From: Clostridium neonatale
GTDB taxonomy: Bacteria > Bacillota > Clostridia > Clostridiales > Clostridiaceae
DNA: 64,000 nt
Assembly (NCBI RefSeq): GCF_001458595.1
Contig: NZ_LN890328.1
Span: forward strand, 1,456,926 to 1,520,925
Direction: 5' to 3'
In this document: piece by piece, positions 55,665-64,000 of the stretch
How the letters are laid out: the number at the start of each line of letters is the position of its first letter
How positions within the stretch are numbered: the first letter of the stretch is position 1
Notes under the pieces: model-generated
Told to the model about the DNA's origin: nothing
The model's input: only the letters and a program-made list of their open reading frames with translations
The model's database searches: none
Made by a program: the position numbers and the translations under genes

Positions 55665-55748
55665 TTAAACGGAAGTTGCTAAGTACATTCCTCCAAAGAT
55701 AAATACTGAAGTTATCACTAATACCAATATAAATCGCAATATGATCAT
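55665..55748 (-). CDS. Possible 27-residue membrane peptide
   Basis: The frame encodes one hydrophobic helix (MIILRFILVLVITSVFIFGG, then MYLATSV). Its ATG overlaps by ATGA the stop of a short acidic frame at 55745-55861, which suggests translational coupling. The ribosome binding site is weak. It could be a real micropeptide or the remains of a small operon. Confidence 0.25.
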   Translation of the reverse strand: MIILRFILVLVITSVFIFGGMYLATSV

Positions 55749-55861
55749 TTTTTAGAAATACTAATCTCATCTTCATCTATTCCAAGATCTTCTATTCCTG
55801 ATAATACATAATCTGCATATTCTGAATTTCTATCAATATACCATTTTATTATACTTAAAAT
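55745..55861 (-). pseudogene. C-terminal remnant of an unknown gene
   Basis: A 38-codon frame without a start (ILSIIKWYIDRNSEYADYVL, then GIEDLGIDEDEIS) follows an in-frame stop. Composition is protein-like, with an acidic tail. The family is unknown. Confidence 0.25.
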
Positions 55862-55918
55862 CTAAACCTAGTACACTCTTTCCTAGTTTAAAACATCTTT
55901 TCCTCTTAAAATTATATA

Positions 55919-57124
55919 TTATACATTCAAAATTTTTACTTCATATAAATTATCTATCTCTACTGTTTTAGGTACATACATATAGTAATCTTGATCATTT
56001 CCCAAATCTAATCTAATTAATTTTACTTGTTGCTTTCCCCATAAATTCTTTATTGTTTCTATATAGTCTTCTAATTCTTCTTTATAATCCAATTGTAAAA
56101 TGTGTCCTTCATCTACTAACACATTTACAATAATAAATCCTAATAAATTTTTTGTAGCATTTTCTTTTATATAATCTGAAACATCAAACCATATGTCTTG
56201 TAAGTTATATTTTTCCCAAAACTCATTATCTTGAAGTTTATTATAATCTTCTATAATACAATTTACCTGCTTTCTAAATTTATTTGGGATAATCTGTTCT
56301 AATTCATGATTATTACTGATATATTCTTCTATCTGCTCTTTCTCATTTTCTTCTATAATATTTAACTTATTAATATTAAATTTCATTTCATTTTTATAAT
56401 GAGCTAAATCATATGGATAATGAATATTATCTTTTAAATTGCTATCATCTAGTTCAAGCATTTTAGCTAAAGCAGCTGTTTCAAAACTCCAAAAACCAAG
56501 ATAACCAGGTTCCTTATGTGCATTTCTCCATTCATAATCATAATGTCCTTTAAACCACTCGTCATTCATATATTTTATCAATCTTTTTGAAGCTTCTTCC
56601 CTATCTTCAAATGATAATTTTACTATTTCAACTACTTTTTTATAAGGATTTTCTTTTTCAAAGCACATCTCTTCAGGATCTTCATTATCCAAATATCCAT
56701 CCAATAAGAATTGTAATACAAAATCCTTAATAGACTCTCTTTTTACACATTCTTCAACCTTTCTCATAAGATCTTTAGGGACTTCTAGTAAAATTCCTAT
56801 TCCTACAATCCATAAGAGATATAGATACCCAATTTTCTTTTCTTTTATATTTATCAAAGCTTCTACAGCCTCATGCCAAATATTATCAAACTCTTCAAGT
56901 AAATCACCCTTAGAATACATTGCACGTATCTTATCAATGCATTTTACAACAATGCTTTTATATTTATTATCAAGAACTTCTAAATTGCTTATTGGATATC
57001 TCCTCACTCCATTGAGTATATCATTTTTAATTTCTAAAATATCTTTATTATTTCTCAAAATTCTTTTATTGATAATTATTATGTCTTCTTCTAAATCTTT
57101 TATATCACAATAGTTATCTCGCAT
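55919..57124 (-). CDS. PoNi-type (DUF1911) immunity protein
   Basis: This 401-residue cytoplasmic protein has the DUF1910/DUF1911 architecture of PoNi immunity proteins. The most telling segment is at about residues 198-240 (HYDYEWRNAHKEPGYLGFWS, then FETAALAKMLELDDS and HYPYDLAHY). A helical N-terminal half is followed by a C-terminal extension of about 150 residues. It lies 25 bp after the PoNe-like toxin frame and has an AAGGAG site. It should neutralise that DNase. The gene is intact although the toxin is broken. Confidence 0.82.
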   Translation of the reverse strand: MRDNYCDIKDLEEDIIIINKRILRNNKDILEIKNDILNGVRRYPISNLEVLDNKYKSIVVKCIDKIRAMYSKGDLLEEFDNIWHEAVEALINIKEKKIGYLYLLWIVGIGILLEVPKDLMRKVEECVKRESIKDFVLQFLLDGYLDNEDPEEMCFEKENPYKKVVEIVKLSFEDREEASKRLIKYMNDEWFKGHYDYEWRNAHKEPGYLGFWSFETAALAKMLELDDSNLKDNIHYPYDLAHYKNEMKFNINKLNIIEENEKEQIEEYISNNHELEQIIPNKFRKQVNCIIEDYNKLQDNEFWEKYNLQDIWFDVSDYIKENATKNLLGFIIVNVLVDEGHILQLDYKEELEDYIETIKNLWGKQQVKLIRLDLGNDQDYYMYVPKTVEIDNLYEVKILNV

Positions 57125-57149
57125 TTCTTTGACTCCTTTTCCTTACTAT

Positions 57150-58313
57150 TTAAGGCCACTCTCCTATTATTTTTCCATTTGAATCAAGCTTATATGTTGT
57201 TACTTTCCCAGTTTTATCCACCTTTGATAATACTCTCTCTACTTAACCATTTTCTAATGCCTCTTCAATTGTTTCTGCTAACTCTTTATCATTATCTACT
57301 GCTTTTAATATTCTATTTTTTCCTGTTATCCAATCATCAGACATTTGTAAATTATCTTTAGTATTTCCTAATTTCGAACTTCTAAATTTTGCTTCATCAA
57401 TTACATACTTTATATTTGAATCAGGATTCATATTCTCATATAATCCATCAATCCCCTTTACAATTTTATCATTTGGACCTTTTGGTGCTTCTCTTCCAAC
57501 TGATTTTAAATCATATCCTGCATCTTTTAAACTTTGGTTATTAATAAGATTATCATCTGCTATATGCTCACCATAATTACCTTTTTGTTTTGTCGTAGCA
57601 CTATCTAAATCTAGATCATCAAATTTAGTTTTCCCACCACCTTTAGCATCATCAACGATCTTAGAAATAGCATCCTGAATCTTAGTTGATTCTTCTTTCA
57701 CAGGAACTGTCATTCCATCTGGTGCTTGTGCTAATTTTACTGGTGCAAATACATCATCAAGCTTCTTGGCAATATTCATAAGGACAGATTCATTCTTGCT
57801 TAATACTTTATTAACTGCATTTTTTACATACTTAGATGCACTCTTTAAAGCTGTTCCTGCTGTTGCTGCAATAGCAACTGCCGATACTGTAACAACCGCT
57901 ACTACAGCTAGTCCTGCAATAACTCCTTTAGCTAGTTTCCCCCAGCTAAATCCATTCTCTTCTTTTTTTCCTCTTTTTTCACTAGCTCAGGCTTTTTACC
58001 TGCCCTTGGTTCATAATCAAATGGTACATATGTTTCTCTATAGCTTCCATTCTTTATTACATCACCCCCTAAAAAGTGCATATCAGTTTCTATTGAAAAT
58101 CCATTACTGCTTTTTGACTTTAATACAGATACTTTACTTTCTCCCTTAACTGTAACAGTCTTGGGTCTTTTTATTACTATTTCATTATCTGCATTAAGTG
58201 TTAATTTTTTAGGACTTGTTAATGTTACACCCTTTTTATCATCAAAGCTTATACTAAGTGGCTCTTTACTTCCACCAGTTATATTTATTGCTCCTGGTGT
58301 CATTTCTAATTAA
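57150..58313 (-). pseudogene. VgrG-scaffold PoNe DNase toxin, frameshifted and truncated
   Basis: The first part (57932-58313) is the beta-helix and linker of a VgrG-like spike (MTPGAINITGGSKEPLSISF), cut off at its 5' end by a stop. At a purine run near 57960 the frame shifts by one base. It then continues NGFSWGKLAKGVIAGLAV and the toxin tip (GNYGEHIADDNL, GIDGLYENMNPDSNIKYVI, DEAKFRSSKLGNTKDN, LQMSDDWITGKNR), a PD-(D/E)xK-type PoNe pattern. A TAA at 57243 then interrupts the last 31 codons. Two to three lesions make it a pseudogene. Confidence 0.8.
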
Positions 58314-58314
58314 A

Positions 58315-58354
58315 AATAGGCAAGATTTCATTTGATTAATTCATCTTACCTATT
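58315..58354 (-). terminator. Intrinsic terminator
   Basis: AATAGGTAAGAT pairs with ATCTTGCCTATT with one mismatch and is followed by a U-rich run, directly after the Tdi1-like gene. Confidence 0.7.
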
Positions 58355-58381
58355 ATGTTAATTTATTTACTATATTTTATT

Positions 58382-58954
58382 TCAACAAGATAGTACTCCC
58401 TGTATTTCAGCCATAATTGTTATATGAACTTCATAATTTACTTTTCTTAGATTATCAACATTTTCTTTTCCACCTAAACTTAGTAAAGGTTCATATCCAA
58501 AACACTCATTATACGCTGGTTCCCCATACTTCTCGACAGCTTCAAAATATGGATTCCATTGCAATTCTTCTTTACAATCTTCATCAAAGAAAAAGTCCCA
58601 TTCTATTTCTCTATCTACCCATAATCCCTTTATTCGTTGATGTCTATAATCTGCAATTACAAAACTGCCTCTATTGTTACATGTAATAATATCTCCCATA
58701 CCAGTTACAAAAATAGGAATATCACCAAATGGCATAATATATGTTTCTTCTAATAATTCTTGAACATCATCCGGATTTATTATCTTTAGATAACCATTAA
58801 ATGTTGTGCCAAATCCATACTTTTTCCATATCTCTACAACATCGTCCCCAACTTTGTCTCTATATTTGTTAATTATATCTTCACTTACTTTTTCATATAA
58901 TTTAAAATCACTAAATACTTTCTTCATATCATCATTCATATCATTTTCCTCCAC
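58382..58954 (-). CDS. Tdi1-like immunity protein (GAD-like + DUF1851)
   Basis: This 190-residue protein has an N-terminal GAD-like domain (VVEIWKKYGFGTTFNGYLKI, NPDDVQELLEETY) and a C-terminal DUF1851 domain (IPIFVTGMGDIITCNNRGSF, WNPYFEAVEKYGEPAYNECF, GYEPLLSLGG). This combination is that of Tdi1, the cognate immunity to the Tde1 DNase of Agrobacterium type VI secretion. It starts 14 bases inside the end of the Ntox15 frame, so toxin and immunity were translationally coupled. The gene is intact. Confidence 0.85.
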   Translation of the reverse strand: MEENDMNDDMKKVFSDFKLYEKVSEDIINKYRDKVGDDVVEIWKKYGFGTTFNGYLKIINPDDVQELLEETYIMPFGDIPIFVTGMGDIITCNNRGSFVIADYRHQRIKGLWVDREIEWDFFFDEDCKEELQWNPYFEAVEKYGEPAYNECFGYEPLLSLGGKENVDNLRKVNYEVHITIMAEIQGVLSC

Positions 58955-60010
58955 ATGATAATTTAATATTTAAATAGATTTTTTCTAAATCTTTTTCTGA
59001 TAAATTATTATCCTTAATATATTTTCTTACTTGCTTTTCAATATCATCTGCTCTTGATTTCCATTGAGATCCTATCGAATAATTTATTCTCTTATCTCCC
59101 ATTCCAGTTACATTTAGAGGATTACCACCAGCAATTTGGTCTGGATCATGTAAAGCAGCTTGAGTTTTCATCCATTCATCAGCTTTTTCTTTAGCTTCTT
59201 TACGTGTTAATCCTTGATCTTTATATTCTTTGATTTTTCTATTTAGTGCATCGTCTCTCACTAACTTTTGCTGAGTATTTCCTTTCGGATCTCTCCCACT
59301 AGGATTTTTCTTTCCTGCCTGCTTTTGTTCTTTTAGTCTAATTAAATTCAGGAACGTCTATTGCATTATTCATTCGTTTAGGTTCTAATTTTGACGTATT
59401 TTTAACATCCTTAAATTCCTTACCAAATCTCTTCAAGGCATCATCAACATTACCTAAATTACTTCCAAGTACCACTGTTTTAGGTCCATTTTGCATATTC
59501 TTAAATGCCATTTTCGCAAATTTAGCATTTTCTGATAATGCGTATGATATTTTATTTGTTGCTTTCTTAACATATGGAGATGCACCCTTTATAGCCTTTC
59601 CACCATAATGGAATAATCCTCCTGTAGCTGCTCCAATACTTGCATCTTGAGCAACTGTCCACCAATTAACATCTTCTCCATTAAGCTTTTGTCTTATAAC
59701 ACTTTCAAATGCATTACTTATTCCACCTAATGCCATTTTTCCACCTAAACCTGATGTTTCCCATTGGGCCAAATATTGCTCCTGACAGTGCTCCTACAAA
59801 AGACTCCCTGGCTGCTGTTCCCATATAATCCGTTATGTCAGTTTTTTATCCGAATAAGCAATGCTTCCAACTGCTGCTACTCCTCCAATTGCCCCCCATA
59901 AGTATTCCACCTATAGCTAGTGCCGCAAATCCTGCAGTTGCTGCTACAGCTAATCCTGCTAAAACATTTTTTGCAAGTTATCCCTAGATGATTCTTTTTT
60001 CTCTTATTTA
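58941..60010 (-). pseudogene. Ntox15 (Tde-type) DNase toxin, multiply frameshifted
   Basis: From 60010 down, a hydrophobic linker (KNVLAGLAVAATAGFAALAIGG) continues through several one-base shifts into GTAARESFVGALSGAIFGPMG. It then enters a 435-base open stretch (GLGGKMALGGISNAFESVIR) that ends at 59338. Another shift leads to the toxin domain: ALHDPDQIAGGNPLNVTGMG with the HxxD motif of Ntox15/toxin_43 DNases, and INYSIGSQWKSRADDIE. At least four lesions were counted. No VgrG part is left. Confidence 0.8.
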
Positions 60011-60115
60011 CACAGCAGACCTTTTTATTATCGAATATTAAAAATCCTTATATAGTAAAATAGCAAGTAATCAAAAATGATTATCTGCTATTTTTATATT
60101 TATTAATATTATTTT

Positions 60116-60345
60116 TTAAGATAATACTCCTTGCACTTCACACATAATAGTTATATGAACCTCATAATTTACCTTCTTTAAATTTTCAATACGTTCTTTT
60201 CCACCTAAACTCAATAAAGACTCATACCCAAAACATTCATCATACTCTGGCTCACCATATTTCTTTATTGCTTCAAAATATGGATTCCAGTGCAAGTATT
60301 CTTCATGAAAATCTTCATCTAAAATAATATATTTTTCCTTTTATC
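60116..60345 (-). pseudogene. Duplicate C-terminal fragment of Tdi1-like immunity gene
   Basis: This fragment encodes DEDFHEEYLHWNPYFEAIKK, YGEPEYDECFGYESLLSLGG and a tail ending in VQGVLS. It aligns with the last 70 residues of the immunity protein at 58382. There is no start codon. It is a second, older or independently acquired copy that has lost its GAD-like half. Confidence 0.75.
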
Positions 60346-60453
60346 AAAATAAAAAAGATCTTAGCGAAGAATATATCTTCACTAAAACCTTACTTAGTAA
60401 ATTTGCTAAGCTTCACTCTAATGTGCATTAAATAATACTAAACCAAAATTATA

Positions 60454-60924
60454 TTAATCCTCTGGTACAAACAATCCATTAATAAAGTCATTGAAATTTT
60501 TTGCAACTAAACTCATATACTTATACGAAGGAACATACTCATCTTCATTAAATTCTTCCATATCTAGACTCCAATAATAAATTGAGCCTATATTATTTCC
60601 TTTAATACAAATACATATTTTATTTTCCATAGGATCAGCTCCTATTGCCAAGAAATCCGAGTGAATTAGTCCTTCCATATTAAATTCTTTATAAATATTA
60701 ACCAAATTAGGTTCCTTTTCTGCAGATAATGGAAATAATAACATTAACGACGATGTATGAATTTCATCTGCTGTCTGAAATCTTCTGATATTTGGTTTTC
60801 CACCATTGCTTTCTAGTAAAAATTTCTTATAATCTTCTGGTAAAACAATGTTATATTTTAACTCGAACTCCCTTATTTTTTCTGTATTTGTTGGCTTAAA
60901 ACTATATTCAAAACTTATGCTCAT
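60454..60924 (-). CDS. SMI1/KNR4 (SUKH) family immunity protein
   Basis: This 156-residue SUKH-superfamily protein has the first motif KIREFELKYNIVLPEDYKKF, LLESNGGKPN, then SDFLAIGADPMENKICICIKG, IYYWSLD and a C-terminal VAKNFNDFINGLF. SUKH proteins neutralise diverse nuclease toxins. No intact partner toxin is adjacent, so it is an orphan kept in the array or protects against a toxin of sister cells. It has a GGAGAGG site. Confidence 0.85.
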   Translation of the reverse strand: MSISFEYSFKPTNTEKIREFELKYNIVLPEDYKKFLLESNGGKPNIRRFQTADEIHTSSLMLLFPLSAEKEPNLVNIYKEFNMEGLIHSDFLAIGADPMENKICICIKGNNIGSIYYWSLDMEEFNEDEYVPSYKYMSLVAKNFNDFINGLFVPED

Positions 60925-61187
60925 ACAACCTCTCCTTCATTTAATTAAATTTATTAAATGATTTAATTAAACTAGACATCCTGAATTATATTTTCCTATA
61001 TCCAACAATACCATTTTTAAGGTTTTCCCCTCCACCAACAATTATAAATTTATTTACCATTTAAATTTCTAACATTGTCCTGAACTCATTTCTTCTATAT
61101 GTTATTTTAGTTAAACAATTCATTAATACGATTAAATCCACCTTCTTCTATAATATAAATACTCATGTAAGAGCATAAATTAATAAC
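60925..61187. other. Gap with no convincing gene
   Basis: A short minus-strand frame (MVNKFIIVGGGENLKNGIVG) of 24 codons is present but cannot be assigned. The rest of the gap is AT-rich without hairpins that I can support. Confidence 0.4.
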
Positions 61188-61661
61188 TTAATTCTTTGAT
61201 ATATATTCATTAAGCAATTCCTTTGAATACTTATCTTTCGGAATATAGTTAAATTTTGTATAAGCCCAAACAATCTCTCGTAATGAAGGTATCATTTCTT
61301 TGAAAATATTCTCATTATATGAAAACTCTACACTAAATTTACCTTCTTCGCTTACATTCCAATACATTTGTACCCAATTTTTTTGATTATTTTTTATAAA
61401 ACAATCATATATTTTTATCATGATATCATTCGCTTCTATTAATAAATCATCAAAGATTTCTTCAGATACATTGTATTTATCTGGAATGTCAAAAGCTCTT
61501 TGAATAAAATTATTATCATCAACAAAATAAAATGTAATATTATAAGTCGATTTATTTTTTTCTACTTCTCCTAAAAAAAATATTTTTTTCCATCCAGTTG
61601 GTATCATAGATACTATGTGATTTACTAATTCATTATATAATCTATCTAACTCTTTTTCCAT
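61188..61661 (-). CDS. YezG-type (DUF600) immunity protein
   Basis: This 157-residue DUF600-family protein (LYNELVNHIVSMIPTGWKKI, NITFYFVDDNNF, WVQMYWNVSEEGKFSVEFSY, REIVWAYTKFNYIPKDKYSK) matches YezG, the antitoxin of the Bacillus subtilis LXG nuclease YeeF. It lies 13 bp after the nuclease-tipped toxin gene, as expected for its cognate immunity gene. It is complete. Confidence 0.85.
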   Translation of the reverse strand: MEKELDRLYNELVNHIVSMIPTGWKKIFFLGEVEKNKSTYNITFYFVDDNNFIQRAFDIPDKYNVSEEIFDDLLIEANDIMIKIYDCFIKNNQKNWVQMYWNVSEEGKFSVEFSYNENIFKEMIPSLREIVWAYTKFNYIPKDKYSKELLNEYISKN

Positions 61662-61674
61662 AATTCGTCTCCTA

Positions 61675-63795
61675 TCAATTATCTATAATTTTTATGGTTT
61701 TCTTTCCATCAATCCAATATTTAACTATATATCTTGTTGGCCTTGATGAACCGTTAAATTGAGGAACAATATCAACCTTAACTGTACTTTTATTTGCTTT
61801 AGCTTTTGCCCACTCCCTTTCCATATTATACCACTCACCACTGCTACGATTAATTTTTGCATCTTGAGGTAATAAGTTATCAATATCCCCAGATCCTTTA
61901 AATTGATTTCCAAATAAATGACCACCATCATCCGTTGGTAATCTGTCTTTCCCACCAACTTTTCTTTGTGCATAAGGATTTCTTTTCCCTTTTCCAATAG
62001 CTAAATTATCTGTATGAGCATGTACAATATTACCACTAGCATCTGTCTCATATGTATAGCCATTTGAATCAGTATATTCAATCTCAGGTTTCAATTCTTT
62101 TCTGCCATTTTTTCCTTTAGTAAATTGTTCTCCATAATTGACTTTAGTTTTCCCCCCACCACCTTTATCATCATCAATTAAGTCTTCATTAAGCGATTTG
62201 TCCCCTGCACCACTGTTAGAATTACTCATATTATAAATAGAGCCACCTGCAATAGCTATAGACGCTGCTTCTTTAACTCCTACAATGGCCTCGCCTGAAT
62301 ATGATAACACAGGAACAACCATATTAGTGTTTGCTATTTGCATATTTCCTATTGAAATTCCACCCATTCCTTTTTGGGATATATTTCCAATCGATTTTAT
62401 GCCATTAGCGATTGTTGCCACATTTAGAACATATTCTCCATACTCATATGCATTCTTATAAGGTGCTAAATCTTTAAAGAATTGATGTACATAATTTGAT
62501 GCATTGTTTAACATCTGACTAGTTTGATCAGCTGATATTTGATAACTAGTATTATTACGTGTAAAAGGAAGATATTTTGATGCTTCATTCAATAAGCTCA
62601 CTGTTCCCAAAAAAGTTTGAGCTGTCCAATCTGCTGCTGAACAAAGTTCTGTCTTCACCATATCGGTAGCACCAGTCACCGCTCCACGAAATCCTGACTT
62701 AACAACCTCTAAATAATCAACTTCTTTATTAGCTGACTTTTGAGAATCAATACTATTCTTTGCTCCATTATAAGCTCCTACAGCTGCACTCGCTGCTATT
62801 GCTCCTAATGCTATTGCAGCTACTGTTGCTGTTGCTCCAAATGTAAATATTGATGCAACTATTGCTACTGTTGCAACTGCAGCAAGCGCAAGTTTTCCCC
62901 AGCTGAATCCCTTTTTCTTTTCTTTTGGTTTTTCAGGCCCAGGCTTCTTACCTGCCTCTGGCTCATCATCAAAATCTTCATATGATTCACTTGAGCTTCC
63001 ATTTTTTATTACCTTCTCAGATAAAAAGTGTAAATCTGTTTCTAATGAGAAACCACTTTCTGTATTTGTTTTTTGGGCATTTATCTGACTTACACCATTT
63101 ATTTTAACATTTTTAGGTGTCTTCATTATTATCTCAGAATCTGCACTTAAATTTAGTTTCTTGGGACTTGTTATTGTTATTCCTACATTATCATCAATAC
63201 TTATGCTTATTGGTGATTTACTTCCACCTTTTATGTTTAGTGCACTTGGTGTCATCTCAACTTCGCTGCCATGCTCTGTTCCAAAGTATCTTTTAGTTGT
63301 ATCTGCTGTCTTCTCACAGCTACTTCCATTATTTCTTACACATCCCGATACTAATGGTTCATTACATGTTTCATCTGAAAAATATAACTTTGCACTTGTT
63401 CCAACTATAGGCATACTATACATAGTATTTCCTGTTGGTGGTGCATACTTAAACCATGCTGCTTCACTTTCACCTTGATCTTTGTCAATATCAAGTTTAA
63501 GCTTCACTTCTTCTCCTTGAGTAGCTAATACTTTTCCCTCAATAGAAGCTCCAGATATTAGCGAATTATATATTTTAGTCTGCCATACTCCATTTTTTCT
63601 GCAAAGCTTGTACTTATATATTATTTCATCTTGATATTTACAAGCTACATATTCTGTTACATATACATCCTTCTGCTTGAAATAAATATTATCTCCTAAC
63701 TCATATCTTTCTCTGCTATTTATTTCATAATAAATTTTAATAATTGTTTCTACCTCGTAGTTACTCTCTACTAGAAAGTTCTTATAACCTACTAC
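61675..63795 (-). CDS. VgrG-like spike with YeeF-type nuclease toxin tip
   Basis: The open frame begins after a TAG at 63796-63798. It has no start codon before a GTG at 63507 (610 residues from there), so its 5' part is broken or lies in another frame. Domains counted from the GTG are: OB/beta-helix spike (AAWFKYAPPTGNTMYSMPIV, then EMTPSALNIKGGSKSPISIS) to about 165; Pro/Lys linker; hydrophobic segment at about 205-246; pretoxin region; and Endonuclease_NS_2-like nuclease at about 507-610 with DDGGHLFGNQFKGSGDIDNL and its catalytic-type His near 529. The YezG-type immunity gene follows. Confidence 0.8.
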   Translation of the reverse strand, partial: VVGYKNFLVESNYEVETIIKIYYEINSRERYELGDNIYFKQKDVYVTEYVACKYQDEIIYKYKLCRKNGVWQTKIYNSLISGASIEGKVLATQGEEVKLKLDIDKDQGESEAAWFKYAPPTGNTMYSMPIVGTSAKLYFSDETCNEPLVSGCVRNNGSSCEKTADTTKRYFGTEHGSEVEMTPSALNIKGGSKSPISISIDDNVGITITSPKKLNLSADSEIIMKTPKNVKINGVSQINAQKTNTESGFSLETDLHFLSEKVIKNGSSSESYEDFDDEPEAGKKPGPEKPKEKKKGFSWGKLALAAVATVAIVASIFTFGATATVAAIALGAIAASAAVGAYNGAKNSIDSQKSANKEVDYLEVVKSGFRGAVTGATDMVKTELCSAADWTAQTFLGTVSLLNEASKYLPFTRNNTSYQISADQTSQMLNNASNYVHQFFKDLAPYKNAYEYGEYVLNVATIANGIKSIGNISQKGMGGISIGNMQIANTNMVVPVLSYSGEAIVGVKEAASIAIAGGSIYNMSNSNSGAGDKSLNEDLIDDDKGGGGKTKVNYGEQFTKGKNGRKELKPEIEYTDSNGYTYETDASGNIVHAHTDNLAIGKGKRNPYAQRKVGGKDRLPTDDGGHLFGNQFKGSGDIDNLLPQDAKINRSSGEWYNMEREWAKAKANKSTVKVDIVPQFNGSSRPTRYIVKYWIDGKKTIKIIDN

Positions 63796-64000
63796 CTAGA
63801 ATCGTCGTAGATTGCCATTGAATTCAACTCCCTAAATTCATATAGACTTATTTAAAAATCCTACTTATATCTGGATTATTCTTTTTCAATTTAAAACTTT
63901 GAATCTTTGTTAATGGTGGTATAAACTTAATATTCTTTGCTTTAAATTAAGATTTTTTAATTCTTCTCTATTTTCTAAAATTCTATGTCCATCATCGTCA
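63796..64000 (-). pseudogene. Broken 5' part of the VgrG-like gene (runs off window)
   Basis: On the minus strand, coding-like pieces alternate between frames: DDDGHRILENREELKNLNLK, then FIPPLTKIQSFKLKKNNPDI, then ELNSMAIYDDSR followed by two stops. The next frame resumes VVGYKNFLVESNYEVET. At least two shifts separate these, so the N-terminal scaffold is disrupted, unless it is a separate gene ending here. Confidence 0.45.

Noticed and set aside
1..64000. CRISPR arrays, rRNA and tRNA genes
   Set aside because: No regularly spaced direct repeats, no rRNA-like sequence and no tRNA-like T-loop/anticodon pattern were noticed in reading the window.

Overview
The window is low-GC DNA (roughly 30% GC by eye) with AAGGAGG-type ribosome binding sites and many U-rich intrinsic terminators. 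Its gene content (CarD, MocR, YesM/YesN sensors, a yybP-ykoY riboswitch, a glycyl-radical microcompartment) fits Clostridium sensu stricto, most likely a saccharolytic, solventogenic species. Species cannot be fixed from this window. No rRNA, tRNA or CRISPR array was seen.

Region 1 (1-24.7 kb) is ordinary chromosome with mobile-element scars. It holds a 3D-domain cell-wall protein, a short flagellin, remnants of a deleted RND efflux operon with its TetR regulator still intact, CarD, an IS701-like element, the TrkA/TrkH potassium uptake pair, a kinase-fold protein, a soluble chemoreceptor, a MocR regulator beside alanine racemase, an IS110-family transposase with a structured 5' leader (possible bridge RNA), an unassigned structured RNA upstream of an acyltransferase, an IS66 relic, a two-component system, and the manganese exporter MntP under a yybP-ykoY riboswitch.

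Region 2 (22.6-51.9 kb, all on the minus strand) is an L-fucose catabolic island built around a bacterial microcompartment of the glycyl-radical (fucose/rhamnose) type. Reading in the direction of transcription, a YesN/YesM pair plus a membrane-anchored sugar-binding protein form a three-component sensor. A ribose-type ABC importer follows, then FucU mutarotase, a HAD phosphatase, an L-fuculose-phosphate aldolase, the B12-independent propanediol dehydratase and its activase, shell proteins PduU, PduT, PduN-like and four BMC-H, a second aldolase, a PduO-C/GlcG protein, PduP, a zinc alcohol dehydrogenase, PduL and PduS, then a DeoR repressor, an FGGY kinase, FucI and a chemoreceptor. The expected pathway is L-fucose to L-fuculose to L-fuculose-1-phosphate to DHAP plus lactaldehyde. 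Lactaldehyde is reduced to 1,2-propanediol, which is dehydrated to propionaldehyde and disproportionated to propanol and propionyl phosphate inside the shell. A dedicated lactaldehyde reductase and a propionate kinase are not in the window. The importer ATPase carries what looks like an in-frame deletion in its first nucleotide-binding domain.

Region 3 (52-55.9 kb) has topoisomerase III, a DUF434 protein and a small zinc-ribbon protein.

Region 4 (55.9-64 kb, minus strand) is a polymorphic-toxin array on a VgrG-like spike scaffold. A YeeF-type nuclease toxin with a YezG-type immunity protein is followed by a SUKH immunity protein, a decayed Ntox15 (Tde-type) DNase with an intact Tdi1-like immunity protein and a second immunity fragment, and a decayed PoNe-type DNase with an intact PoNi-type immunity protein. 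The pattern is one scaffold with successively displaced toxin tips, in which toxins decay and immunities are kept.
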